From Chamaea fasciata (Eukaryota > Chordata > Aves > Passeriformes > Sylviidae): a stretch of DNA of 64,000 nt. The position numbers and the translations under genes were made by a program. The DNA lies in assembly GCA_029207755.1 (NCBI GenBank), contig JARCOQ010000017.1:7266945-7330944 (forward strand), read 5' to 3'. Of this stretch, positions 42,771 to 54,900 are shown piece after piece; positions within the stretch are counted from its first letter, which is position 1; each line of letters begins with the position of its first letter. A model generated the notes under the pieces. The model was not told the origin of the DNA, did no database searches, and saw only the letters and a list, made by a program, of their open reading frames with translations.

Positions 42771-45700
42771 CTGCGGGCAAAGGCAACAGAGAGAGCAGGT
42801 GAAGGCAGGAAAATGGCCCTGATGAGATCAGGACCCTGTGGGGTCAGCCCAGGCACCAGGGCATCAGTATAGTCCCCAGGGCCACCAGTACAGAGACAGA
42901 TGAGGACAGCATCCCCTGCACATCTGGCCTGTGCTTCCCATTTGTCTCCCATAGCCCAGAAATGGCAAAATGCTGCATGCCTGTGGTCCCACCAGGATCC
43001 TGTGGGCACAGCGTTCTTAATTTAAAAGGCAGATCAGAAGCAGAACAGGTGCATTCCCATGGTCTGGAACCCCTTTAGTACCATGGGACAAGCCTCTCCC
43101 TGCTCCCAGATCCCCATCCCTTTCAGGAGGCAGGGTAATGCCACAGGGACACAGAGTGCCTGCAGTGGTGGCATTACTGGAGGCAGAGATGGTACAAGGG
43201 CTCTGACCCAGCCATGGAGCTCCCCAGGCACGCAGCTCTCCCTGCAGTGGGCTGGGTGCCTGCTTTTCCTTAATTAAGTGCAAATCCCCCATTCAGCAGT
43301 GAAATCAGGTGAGGAAGAACAGATCCCTGCATGATGAGGCAGCAGCTGCTGATCCCTAGGGAAACACAGAGCCCGCTTTCCTGTAAATAAATAGGCCAGA
43401 TCCAGAGGCTTGCAGCACCTCGGGCACACGCAGGATGTGAGGGAGTGAGGGAAGCATCTGCCCAGCACCCGCATCCTGCTGAGCATCCCATGGCACCGCT
43501 GGGATCCCCACTGTGCTCCCACATTGCCAGAGACCGACAGGCCAGGGGCAGCACGGGGGGCCCCCCATCCCCACGCCTATTCACAATGCCAGCATTTATC
43601 TCAGATTTTGGCAGAGCAATGCAGGAGATGGGACCTGCCAACAGATAATCGATGGGTGACAGGAAACACTCCATGCTGCTGGCCCTGCTCCAGGGGAGTG
43701 CGAGGAGTGGGACAACAGGGGAGGCAGAATAGGAAGGGGGGCATATCCAGCTCAGCCCAGTGCAGCCTTCCACAATTACAACTCCAGGTTGTTTTTATTT
43801 CAGGATACCTCAAAGCCCATGCTGGCCAGTCCAGGCCCCTGCTCTGCTCACGCTTGTCTGCTCCATGACCCCCAAACCAGGGCACCAAAGATACCAGAGC
43901 ACTGGTGCTGTGAAGTCCCAAGTCCCAGCAGGCACAGTGCCCTGTGACAGAGGGGTGCCAGCACCCCTGGGACACTGCAAGAAAGATTTGGCATCCTGCT
44001 GCTCCCAGCTAGGATGGATTTGCCTGGAGATGACCAGGGCAGGGGAAGGCAGTGTTCTGTCCTGCTGGGTCACTGCTCCCAAGTGGGCAGCGAGCTCTGC
44101 TACTGCAGCAGCGTGAATCAGCATCCACCAAGAGCCGCGCGTGGCCTCAGGCTGGCGGGAGCATCCTCCAGGGTTCTCCAACACCCTCCAGCAGTGCCAC
44201 ACGGGGCTGCAGCACAGCCTGGACTCCAACAGCTCTCGAGCAGGGATTTAGGGAGATTTGAGAAGGTTGATTCCTCACCCACTCCCCTGCAATCCAGTGG
44301 TATCTGGTATTATCCCAGGGCGTGTGGTGCCCATCATCAGCTCAGCTGTACCTGGATCTTCCCCACTCATGGCAAGGTTACCTCATGCCACACTGCTCTG
44401 TGCAGGGGTCCCTCTGTGCCCCACTGACACCAGCAAGTGCCAGCACTGCAGATGGCACATGTGTGTCCAGCACATGGGGCTCCTGAGAGCACCCCACATC
44501 ACACCCCAGGTCCCTGCTGCCAGCACTGCAGCCTGGAATGGCTCTGTAGGCACACTTGGATTTGGCCACATGTCAGGGGGACCTCATTTCCTCCTCCTCC
44601 CGCTGCTGCAGACTTATCTGGTGCCCACACTGAAGCTTGGTGCCTTCCACAGAACCCAGGGTGTCTGGAATTCAATCAGTGATAATAAACTGTCATTATT
44701 CCCAAAGGATCAATGGGCCACTTCAGTCTCCCAAGTGTCACAGGCTTCCAGGACAGGCTTCCAGCCCACAGGCTGCCCAGGACAGGGAGGGTGAACAAAT
44801 TCAGCACCAAAGCTGAACAATCCAGAGATTGTCCCACAAACCACCTGCATGTGGTCCTGCACCCTGCAAATCCCCTAAAATGCAGCTTGAGGGCTGAGCA
44901 GATTGGGCATTGCCCGCTGGAAAGACCAGTGTGTTGCTGGTGCTGCCAATAGCAAAACTCCCTGTGAGTCTCCCAGCACATGTGAAACAGAAGGGCAGAG
45001 CTTTTACAAACAACAGCAGAAACCAGGGCTTGTTACATGCAGTGGAATTAGCCTGGAGAATTCCTGATAAAGAAAAGCAATGGGCCTTGATAAGGAAACA
45101 GCTGGAGCTACAGCATGAAAAAGCAGATCCCCCACAGAGGGCTGGGATGCAGAATCAGCACAAGTCCCCCACACTGCCACTGTCCTGGGGTGGGTGACAC
45201 TACGGGGATCATCATCTTGTGGGTTCTCAGCTCCTGCCAGCCACAGAGGGGACGTGGGGCATAGCTGACTTACTGATCACACTGTGACAGTGATGGATGG
45301 CAGAGCAGTGACAGAGTGGGGGCTCAGCCTGGTGCCCCAGAGGAAGATTTCCCCAGGCTCAGCTGGATCACTGCCCCCCAGAGATGCTTCTTCGCCTCAA
45401 ATTCTGCCACTTCCCCACTCCTTGCTGGATGCCCTGGCTGTGCCAGTGATGGACAAACCAGGCTGGGCAGGTAGGGCTCCTCCTAGATGCTTCTCACGTG
45501 GGAAAGAGGGACACAGGACCCCTGGAGAGACCCTCATCACTGGCTCAGTGAAGCCTCCGATGGTTCCTCAGCTTGTTCCTCTGAGGGTTTCATGGCTGCA
45601 GGCTCAAGAGTTTGCTCCCATCAACTTCCAAAGCTCAGCTTCTGTGGGATTCACAGGGATCCAGCTGCTGCCAGCTCACCCCATCGCCACAGGGAACACG

Positions 45701-48700
45701 AGAGAAGGTGTGAGAGCCCTCAGCTCACTGCCAGTGTGAACCCTCAGCACAACACTGCTGCGCCAGCAGCCACCACATTTCCCTGGATTTCTCGCTCACT
45801 GCTTCCTTTGTCGAGGCTCCCATCATCCTGCCTGCTGCCGGATTCCTGTGTTTCCCTTGGCACATCCTGTGTGAGGAATATTTTGCCATGGTGGCACTAA
45901 GCCAAAGCGTCTGAGAGCAGCTTCACCCACTGCAGAGACCTGGGAGAGGAACCGTGGTGTCCCCATGGGTCCCCTGGGAGATCTTCAGCCTCCCAGGATG
46001 AACAAGATTAAAAGCAGAGGGAATACCAAGAGGGAAACCACAGCTTTGTTTTTCCAGGGGCCAAAAAGGGCTCCCAAGGATCTCCCCTGCCTTACTGACA
46101 CTGGCTCTGCTTTTCTACAGGCTAAAAATAAGCAAAGTGCTGGATGTGGCCAACAACCAGCAGCTGATGTGGGGCAGAGCCCTTGTTCCTGGACAGTGGC
46201 AAGGCCAGGGCTGCTTGCACTGGAAAAGGGACTGGGATACAGCTGGGTCACAGTGGGAAGGAGGAGGATACCGCAGCCAGGGCTGGCAGAAGTCCTGGTC
46301 CAGGAGGGGTTCAGCACTGGGGCCACCACCTGGGCAGCTGGGGGTAAATATCCCTGACTCTGTCCACTCCTCCTCCTGCCATGGGGGATTTTTGGGATAC
46401 AGGGATTGCTTTGGTTTTGCTACAAGAAGATTCCAAGAATGTGGCAATATCTCCAGAGCCTGGGAGTCTCTGCTCCAGTGTAGATGGATTAATCCCAAAG
46501 CTTCACCTGGGTCCCGGGGAGAGAGAGATCACGAAATCGCAGACCCATTTAAGTAGGAAAATACCTTTAATAACTTCAAATCCAACTGCTAACCCAGCAC
46601 TGCCAAAGCCATCACTAAATCCAGCTCAGGGCAGAGACGAGTGCTTGGGGCACAAGCAGAGACAAACCCCGTGGGGTGTTTATGCAACACCACCAGAAAA
46701 ATCAATGTTGCTAAGAGTGGTTGTATCCCATTCCAAAAGGCAGGAGCATCTCCTTTTATTCTCCTATTTGTTATAAAATGCTGAGTTGACATCCAGAGAT
46801 TACAGGAAAACAGACACCATTTGGAAAGCTCGGGTTATGCAGCTCATCACTTTTCCAGCTGACCTGGCTGCAGCTCCAAATGGGGAGGTGGCAATTCCCA
46901 GCCCTCATTAGCTAAAAATAAGGTGCTTGACCAGAGGGCAAAGGCTGGGCTCTCACTGGGGACTCTGGAGCCAAAGGGAAATGGGAAAAGAGCTCCATGA
47001 CAAGTGCTGTAGCAGCATGAGAGCAGGAGTGGGACACCCAGGACACAGACCCTGTGGTCTCACCCCGGGCCCGGAAGGTCAGCAGGATGGGATGGAGGTG
47101 ACATCCCACTGCACAGCCCATCCTGCAGAGGTGCTCTGGCAGGAACCGAACTGAACTGTGTGAAGCAGAAGGAACAGCCCACTCCTTTGAGATACAAAGG
47201 CAAAAACCTGGAAGACAAACCCAGCTTCCAGTGCAACAGCTCCTCCTCCCCTCTGTGCCTCGGCGCGGCGGAAGCAGGTCTCCCCTAACCACCATCCACC
47301 TTGAGCGAGGGCTGGCAATGACGGCGGTGCCGGGGGATTAGCCCTGCTCCTCACACCGCTGGAATGGCCTACTTTAATCACACACCACATCTCCTGCCTC
47401 AGCCCACTGCAGCACTTCCGAGAGGGGAGCACGGGCACTGCCTCTCTGACCCCCACCCTGGGACCCCTGGACACCAGGATTTGCATCTCCTGGCACAAGG
47501 TCATAGCACAACGTGCCTGTTGCCCAGAGAGGGTGGGAACACTGGGATTTCATAAGCAGAACAGGCACCCAGCAGTGGGTTCTGTGTGACAGCCACAGCG
47601 CTGACCTTGTGGGGAGGAGAGAACAGAGCACCCGGCTCATCAACCCACTCGGGTGTTCCGTGTCCCTTTGGAGATGGAGCATGAAGCCATTAAATAATAA
47701 AATGTCAATTGCAAAGCAGCCCCAGCTCCTGCAACACCCCATGGTGCCGGAGACACTTTGGGATGCTGCACGAGCAGAGGTAGGGCTGGTGCTTGAAGGG
47801 AGAGTCTGGTGCAAGAGATGTGGGTTTGGGGCGTGCAGGGAAGGTTTGGGGTGTGCAGGGACCGTCTGGTGCATGTGATGTGGGTCTGATCCATGTGACA
47901 TGGGATTGGTGGATGCAGGGAGGGTCTGGTGCATGAGATCTGGGTCTGGGGTGTGCAGTGTGGGTCTGGTGCTTGCAGGGAGGGTCTGATGCATGTGACA
48001 ATGATGCAGACAAGGGTCTGGTGCATGAGATATTGGTCTGGTGCATGTGATACGGGACTGGGGCTTGCAGGGAGGGTCTAGTGCATGAAATGTGAGTCTA
48101 GGGTGTGCAGTGAGGGTTTGGAGCATGCAGGGAGGGTCTGGGGTATGTGATGTGGGTCTGGGGCATGCAGGGAGGGTCTGGTGCATGTGAAGTGGGTCAG
48201 GTGCATGAGATGTGGGTCTGGCGAGTGCAGTGCTGGTCTGGTGAGTGCAATGTGAGACTGATGCTGCTGTGTGGGTCTAGTGTGTGTCATTTAGGTCCAG
48301 GGCTGTGAAGCAGGACCGGTGGGTGTGGTGGGGGTCCAGGTGGGTTTGCAGTGTGGGTCAGAGTACATAAGATATGGGTCTGGTAAGTCAGACATGGGTC
48401 CAGTGCGTGCCATGGGGGTGCAGCGCATGCCATGGGCTCTGGTGCAGCAGTACGGGTCTGGTGTGTGCCGCGGGGGTCTGGCACACGCAATGCGGGTGCG
48501 CTGCGGGCCCGATGCGTGACCCGCCCCGAGCACCCTGTGCCCCGGGAACCCCCCCCCCCGCTCCCGCCCCCCCGATGCGGAGCGGCGCTGGCAGACCCGG
48601 CTGCGCCCCCCGCCTCCCCCCACCCCGAATCTGCAGCCAGAAAGGGATGAGTCACGGCGGCCGCGGGGCCCCGCACCGCGCCCCCCGCACCGCGCCCCGC

Positions 48701-48716
48701 ACCCCGCACCGCTCAC
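42771..48716 (-). other. SNPH 5' intron, about 5.9 kb
   Basis: No coding exon is supported between the start-codon exon and the CpG island. Composition is even up to about 47.7 kb, after which a long 20-bp tandem repeat takes over. There are no obvious CR1 copies. Confidence 0.55.
47782..48520. repeat. 20-bp minisatellite, about 35 copies, abutting the SNPH promoter
   Basis: Consecutive units follow GGTCTGGTGCATGTGATGTG with alternating variants (GGTCTGGGGCATGCAGGGAG and similar). Most are exactly 20 bases, with occasional 18 to 24-base units and an extra segment near 47995-48010. Divergence grows to the right, where units merge into the CpG island. A period of 20 keeps some frames open in a 20-residue superperiod, which explains the long MHQTLPA-like frames on the minus strand. 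These are not genes. Confidence 0.9.
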
Positions 48717-48825
48717 CTGCGCGGGGCCCCGCCGATGTCGGGGGCGGCAGCGCCGGGGTGGGGGGCTCAGCGACCTGCCGGGGAAAGGGAGAGAGCGGAC
48801 GGTGAGCGGCGGCGGCGCGGGACCC

Positions 48826-48883
48826 GGTGGGGTACCCGGTGGGGTACCCGGTGTGGTGCCCGGTGCGGTGCCCGGTGCGGTGC
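48826..48883. repeat. 12-bp tandem repeat in the SNPH CpG island
   Basis: Five units of GGTGGGGTACCC / GGTGCGGTGCCC, with the left units richer in TACC and the right in TGCC, so the array has diverged directionally. It lies in the short intron between the two candidate 5' exons. Confidence 0.85.
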
Positions 48884-49267
48884 CCCCCGCCCCACCCCGC
48901 ACCCCGCGCCCTCCCCCGCCTCCATCACCTGCGCCGGCCTCCATGGGTGCGGCGGGGTGGCCGGGAGCGCTGGAGGGATGAGGGAGGGATGAGGGAGGGA
49001 TGGAGAAGGGAGGGAGGGATGAGCCGTGCAGCTGCGTAATTTGCTCCCTCCTCTGCGATCTTAAAGCGACGGCGCAGCGGGTGCCTCCCCCCGCCCCCCC
49101 CGCCGGGTTTCCCCCCGTTTCTATGGCAACTCCCCTCTGCCGGAGCGGCACAACCACCTCAAAAAAAGAAACCAGCCGGGTTTTGGGGTTCCTCCCAGTC
49201 TGCGAAGCCCCCCGGGAGGGGTGTGCCCTGCGCCCGGTGGCTCTGGGCTCCTCTCCCCGCGTAACCC

Positions 49268-49303
49268 CGGAGGAGGAGGAGGAGGAGGAGGAGGAGGAGG
49301 AAG
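49268..49303. repeat. (GGA)n microsatellite
   Basis: About eleven GGA/GAG triplets in a row near the outer edge of the SNPH CpG island. They give poly-Glu, poly-Gly or poly-Leu runs in different frames, none of them credible protein. Confidence 0.9.
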
Positions 49304-49599
49304 GGGAGGGGGGAGCCGGGACGGCCCCGCGCTGCGGCCACCCGGCCCTCGGAGTCCCCCCAGCGTCGTAGTTTTAATTTTAAGCAGTCCAGCCCTGAGG
49401 AGATCCCTGCCTCTAATTAGTGACGCACTTTCATAAAGTCAAGTCATTAAATAACCGGAATTCTGTGCCCCATTTCAATGCCTCTGTCTCAGCCCTAATC
49501 GCCGGGGCTGGGGTGGAGAAGCAGCAACAGCCACCCCGAGCTGCTGTCCCGGGCTGTGACTGGCGTCCGGCAAGTTTGGGAGATGAGGCTGAAGGCTGA

Positions 49600-49658
49600 C
49601 ACGGCACGGCACGGCACGGCACGGCACGGCACGGCACGGCACGGCACGGCACGGCACG
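49600..49658. repeat. (ACGGC)n pentanucleotide repeat, about 11.5 copies
   Basis: A perfect ACGGC array from 49601 to 49657. Every unit contains a CpG, so the array can be heavily methylated. It is perfect and therefore probably young and length-polymorphic. Confidence 0.95.
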
Positions 49659-49699
49659 TCCCGTTCTCCAGCACAGCCCGGTTACTCATGGCACTTCCC

Positions 49700-51100
49700 A
49701 CACGCTTCCTGCTTTAACTGTCAAGAGCAACCTTCCCAAATTATTTGCCGAGGGAACGTCTCGGGAGCCCCCGCGCCAGGTTCTGCAGCACGGCACCAGC
49801 TCCTGGGGCGCTCCGTGCCCGCGGCCAGGAGCGCTCAAGGTCGGCTGCGGACACTCCCGTGGGGACCGGGAGCGTGAGAGATGTACACGTGCCTGTGTTA
49901 CAGAATATCCAGCGTGTGTGGATCCACATACGGACTTATGGAGGGAAATGTTAATGTGGGAAATATTCACAGTCAGAGTAGAACCTGTGCCCAGTTTGGG
50001 TCTGGACCCGAGGCCCATTGTGCTTCCCAGACATTCCCAGCTCCCTTTGTTACTCCCCCATGGTTATTTCAGGGTTTTGACAAACCTGTTCGGTAAATAC
50101 ATGTCAGTCTTTCTTCTAGCACTATTTCCTGCATGCTTTGTACCTCATTTATCCCGACACACAGACTGTTTTCAGTGTGTATATATATCCTGCCTCCCAT
50201 TTATTCCTGCCCGCCTCCAGCTGCCTTTTGTTTCCCTCTTTCCCGGTGAATCCAATGCACAGCCTCTCTCCTTGAAAGGAAAATTAATGAGTTATCACAT
50301 CTGCTGCCACTGGAGCAGCTCTGACCATGTGGCACAGGCAGCAGCTCTGCTGTGAGATGCAGAGTCATTCCTGATGGCTTTTGGGAAAGAAAAATGGTTT
50401 CTCCTTCCCTCTGCAGTCTGCAGTGCTTGGTCTCCCAGGGTACTCTGACCTGAAGAGTGGGAGCAGCGCTCCAGGGAGACTGAGCCTGCTGCAGGGAGAG
50501 AGGGAGAGGTTTTCACCAAACCCAAACCCTTTTCCCAGGTCAGCACCTGGTATGGAAGTGCCAGGTCTGCCATAAGGAAAAGATGAGCTGTGCTTGGTTC
50601 CAGTCTTGGCCTGAGCCACACTCCTGTTCCCACCCAAAAATAGCATTTCTTTTGCAGGAAACAGAGAGGTTTTTACCAAACAGGGATGCTTTTCCCTTCC
50701 TTACACCCAGAAGAGGAACCCCTCAGAGAACAGCAGCAAAGGCCCATTGCTTATTTAATCAAATATTCCTGTTCAGAAAGGACACTCAACTAGAACACCC
50801 CCACAGCCAGTGGCCACCCCATGCCATCCCCCTGCCCCACGCTGGGGCTTCACCTCTTTCAAAGTGTTTTTACTCCCTTAAACAGACCGTCAGAACCAAA
50901 CCTCCCCAAATCCCATGGGACAGGAACCCCACACATTAGTGGGCCCAGAGAAACAGAAGTGTCACTGAGGTGAGTGAACACCTGGAAGTTGGGTGACAGT
51001 ATTACTCATCCTTTCCCATTTTAAGTAAAATCACCAAGTCCCTGACTCTGAGATGAACCCATAGGATTTGATCCTTCAGAAGGAACACCAAAAAGCAAAG
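49700..51100. other. Intergenic region RAD21L1 3' end to SNPH promoter
   Basis: No supported gene. An A/T-rich part right of about 51.1 kb contains minus-strand AATAAA candidates (TTTATT at 51117-51122) that could end RAD21L1. No repeat family is recognised apart from short A/T runs. Confidence 0.5.
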
Positions 51101-51978
51101 AAAACATCTTCTGATTTTTATTGATTCTACATGAAGGAACAGTGATGTCCCCACAACACCAAAGCACCTGAGCAGGGCACAAACATTCCTCCTCCAGGTG
51201 GGAAGCAGACAGAAACCAAGAGCTTCAGAAAATGACAGTAAAAGGGATAAAATTTATCCTAAATTAAATAAAAATGCAAGGAACTAATAATATTTTAATA
51301 AACATCAATTTTTAAATAGGTCTACACATGAATAATGGTGTTAATAAGTTAAAAAGCTCTGTGAAATCTGAAAATGTGGGATTCTAGGCAATAGAATTTC
51401 TTACTGCAGCTTCTGGAATCTTCTGGAGCCAGTGTAACCTCTGTCTGCCTGAACACACAAAAGCAACACTGGAGACAGTACCCAGATATTAAAATATTAA
51501 ATACTGAACATTCTTTGACAGGAACAATTTTAAATAGTCTAATTTTTTTTTTTTTTCTACAGAGAGTAAACAGATAACTCTTACTGATGGTATTAGAGAA
51601 TTAACAGACACAAGCCTTGTTAAAAATAATTTAAGCTCCAAAGGTAGTCTCTGAGAAAGGTTTTGAAGGACTTTAATGAAATTCCTTTGAGGACTTTTAT
51701 AAAATCCTTCACAATGTAAATCTCTTATGTAGAATATATATTTTAGTGGTATTTTATTAATATATTGTATAACTATAATATAACTCATCATGTAACTATA
51801 AACATTAATAGTAAGGCCTGTAGGGACCACCTGGGGCAGGACCCCTGCACAAGCCATTACTGGGTGGTGTAGAGGACAGGGAGCTCTGCTCATCTCCCAC
51901 AGTTTGACAAGACATTCCATCCTTTTTCGAGGAAAACTATTTGCTGGAAAATGCAACCTAAGCTGTATTTTGATCAGT

Positions 51979-54900
51979 TTATCTGATCTTGTCAAACATG
52001 GGCCCGGCAGTGGCTGTGAGGTCAGCAAAGGGCTCATCCTGCCACAGCTTGAGGACCAGCTGCTTCTTCAGCACCAGAAAGATGTAAAATGTGGCTGCAG
52101 CTTCTTTCCGGTTGTTTCTCCTGCAGAGCTCCCGAAAACTGAAGGAACACACGCCTGATCTCTTCAGTTGCTGCGTGAGGGAAATGACAAATCAGTCAGG
52201 TCAGCTTCTCCACCAGTAAAAGTGGAGCCTCTGGAGTCCAAACAGAGAGCACTGCATATTCTCTGCCTGAATGCCTCAAATAGGATCCAATCTCCTTAGA
52301 ATCATGGAAGCACACACTGGTTTGGGTTGGAAGAGACTTTAAAGACCATCTCATTCCCCCACACGGGATACCTTCAACTAGACAAGGTTGTTCCAAGCCC
52401 CATCCAACCTAGCCTTGAACACTTCCAGGGATGGGGAGTCCACAACCTCTCTGGCTATCTTCCATCTGTGTTTACAGAAGTGGCTCTTAACATTTTAATG
52501 CCATAATCGTGTTGGTACGTATGTGTGTTACTAAAATCTACAATTCCACCAAATTCCATTGCACCAGTGGAGTGCTTCCATCACGCTTTGTGATTGGTAA
52601 CAATAAATATCCTTGAGCAATTCTTTAGTTTCAGAGTTCTCTCGTTTTTTAAAGGCTGCACTCAGGTGTAAATATTTATTTATTATTTGCACAGAACCTC
52701 TGAAATACACTTAAAAAAAAAAAGAGCATTCAGAAAATTCTAGTAATTCCAGCAGCTGTGGAAGGGAACACCACACATCAAGCATCCAGAATCCTGATTT
52801 TCCACAGAAATACCAAAAAAAGCACGTGCTGCAAGTGAGGGGCAGAGACACAATGGGCAGTAGAAGAAGGGGCTTTTCTAACATGGTCCAGCTAAAATCA
52901 GAACCAACTTTTGGTATCTAATAATCCAGCCCTGGTACCTGTAAAGTTTTTTGTAACCGAAGAGTTCTTTTGCCCCATCTTATTTCTTCACTGTCTTTCC
53001 TGGTCCTTGTTTGCTCCTTGAAAGGAAGTAAACAGAAGGTTAGTCAGGGTGTGTAAAAAGTCACACACCAAGAGAAAAAGGATAGGAGTTCCAGCCTGAC
53101 TGAAAATCCAGCTGGAGCTGGGCATCTGGATGGCCAAACTCAGGGAATCTGGAGCCTCTGACACCTCTGTGCTCACATGAGGTTGTGTGAAACAAAGGAA
53201 AGATTGGGACCTGTGTGCTTTGTGCTACAGAGACAGCTCAGGTGCAACAGGACATGGACATGGTCCCAGTGAGGCAGCTCCACAGCCAAGTACTGCTCTG
53301 TGGGACTGGGATTCTGACGGGATTTGCACTGGCCAGGGGCTTAAAGAGATGTTCAAATTTTTGCTTGAGATTTTGGGCTTAACCTCTGAAGTCTGCAGCT
53401 GACTGCTCCGGTTTCAGAGTACCCGAGCATCCCCAGAGGCAGCAAGGTTGAAATTACTTCCTTCTCACTGGAAGCAAAACTCCCTGTAAGCTCCTGATGC
53501 TATCTCTTTTTTATAAAGAAACAGGGTTCTCTTCTGAAACAAGGCAGGGCCATCAGCTTAGAACACACACCTTTGGGACCTCCACCTGCTGTGCTTCAGC
53601 TTCCTGGCCCAGGGAATTTTTTGAGCTGTCGGAAAAGGCTGCTCCGTCCTCCTGTGAGCACGAAAAGGACAATCACTAGGCCTGACCATTTTGCACACAG
53701 TGCAACTCTCATTACACAGTTCTGTTCAAAGAATTTATTGCAATGAACTTTTCCAAAATTAGTTAATAGCAGCTATTTCCACCATTTCTTTCCTGATACA
53801 AGGAAGGACCTTGCTGTAGGATTTATCCTACACCCGAATATGCACCTACGAGCAGAGTTCAGGCACGGAGCACATGTTTTCTGCTGCCATTAGCTCCAAT
53901 TTCATCACTTTTCAACATTAATGAGCCTCATATTCTCTAAAGAATGCCCTTTAGCATAAGTGAAGATTGAAGAGATACTGCTTAAGTATTTCCTCAATAT
54001 TTCCTCAATATGAGACACAAAAGATAAGTTTTATTCCTTATCAAGATTATATTTGTCTCTTTGGTACTATATTTAATATTTAGCTCTCATTTATACTTAG
54101 TGATTAAACTGTAATCTGTGCTGATTAATAAACATTTAAATTAATCATTCATTCATTGTGGGAGTTTACCAAATTATAATTAAACTTTCATCACACAAGC
54201 TACTTAATGCTCTCTTGACTGGTTTTAGCATCCTTTCCAAATATTAGTAATTTCTTAACGTGTTTTAAATGGAACCTTAGCAAAAAGTGGAACCAATAGA
54301 TACACTTAGGTCTCTAATACTAAGGGAAACTGCTCACTATAATTTCACCACAGTTCTCATTGGTTTCATTTCTGTCATTCTGTGATGTCAGCATAAAGGA
54401 ATCATTTCTAATTTTTCTCTCAGTCTCGGAATGAGCTGGCTCCTGCAGGTAACTTGGCTCTTCTACTGGCAGCATCTCTGTATTAATAGAAAACCAAGGT
54501 TGAAGAGGCAATTATTGTGAATCACTCTCCTTAATAAAAACCCACTGAAAACCAAAAATCACACCCAAGTTCACAGTCTTTGAGAGGAAGAGCCAGAATA
54601 AGCAAATATTGAAGAAACATCATTCCCAACAGGAGCATGGAAGAAGAACCTTCCAAGGCAGGTTTTCCTTTTCTGAAAGTTGACCTTTATGGAGTCACAG
54701 GAGGTGGGTTTGTTAATTAATTTTTGAGGCAGGTTAAGTTCCCAGCAGAGCAAAGGAGTGAAAGTGGATACATGCTTCTCAGAAGATCTAAAATGGAACA
54801 TTTCTTCTTGCCAGATATTAACCAAACACATCTTCCAGATACAAGTGGAACTATTTACATTAATTTGGAATTTTGGAGACCAGTTTGATTAAGCTTAGAA

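Larger units (their letters stand above)
48480..49360 (-). promoter_or_regulatory. SNPH: SNPH CpG-island promoter with candidate untranslated exons
   Basis: Dense CpG and GC sequence spans 48480-49360. On the minus strand a donor CGCGCAG|GTGAGC (exon end 48717) is preceded by the acceptor TTCCCCGGCAG (exon start 48774). A further donor GGCGCAG|GTGATGG ends a possible first exon at 48929. This gives two candidate 5'-untranslated exons that could join the start-codon exon at 42770. In the SNPH frame the 48717-48774 exon carries a TGA and no Met, so it cannot extend the protein. Confidence 0.6.

Noticed and set aside
47374..48186. 270-codon open frame on minus with MHQTLPA-like repeats
   Set aside because: It is a translation of the 20-bp minisatellite, whose period gives a 20-residue superperiod in open frames. 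No evidence of a real repeat protein.
48291..49157. 288-codon open frame on minus over the SNPH CpG island
   Set aside because: It runs through the proposed splice donors and a minisatellite edge without conserved sequence. Only its first Met is kept, as a possible upstream ORF.
54571..54831. 86-codon open frame on minus between RAD21L1 exons 9 and 10
   Set aside because: Phase and similarity join 55220 directly to 54477. This frame has no resemblance to a kleisin and no matching splice sites.
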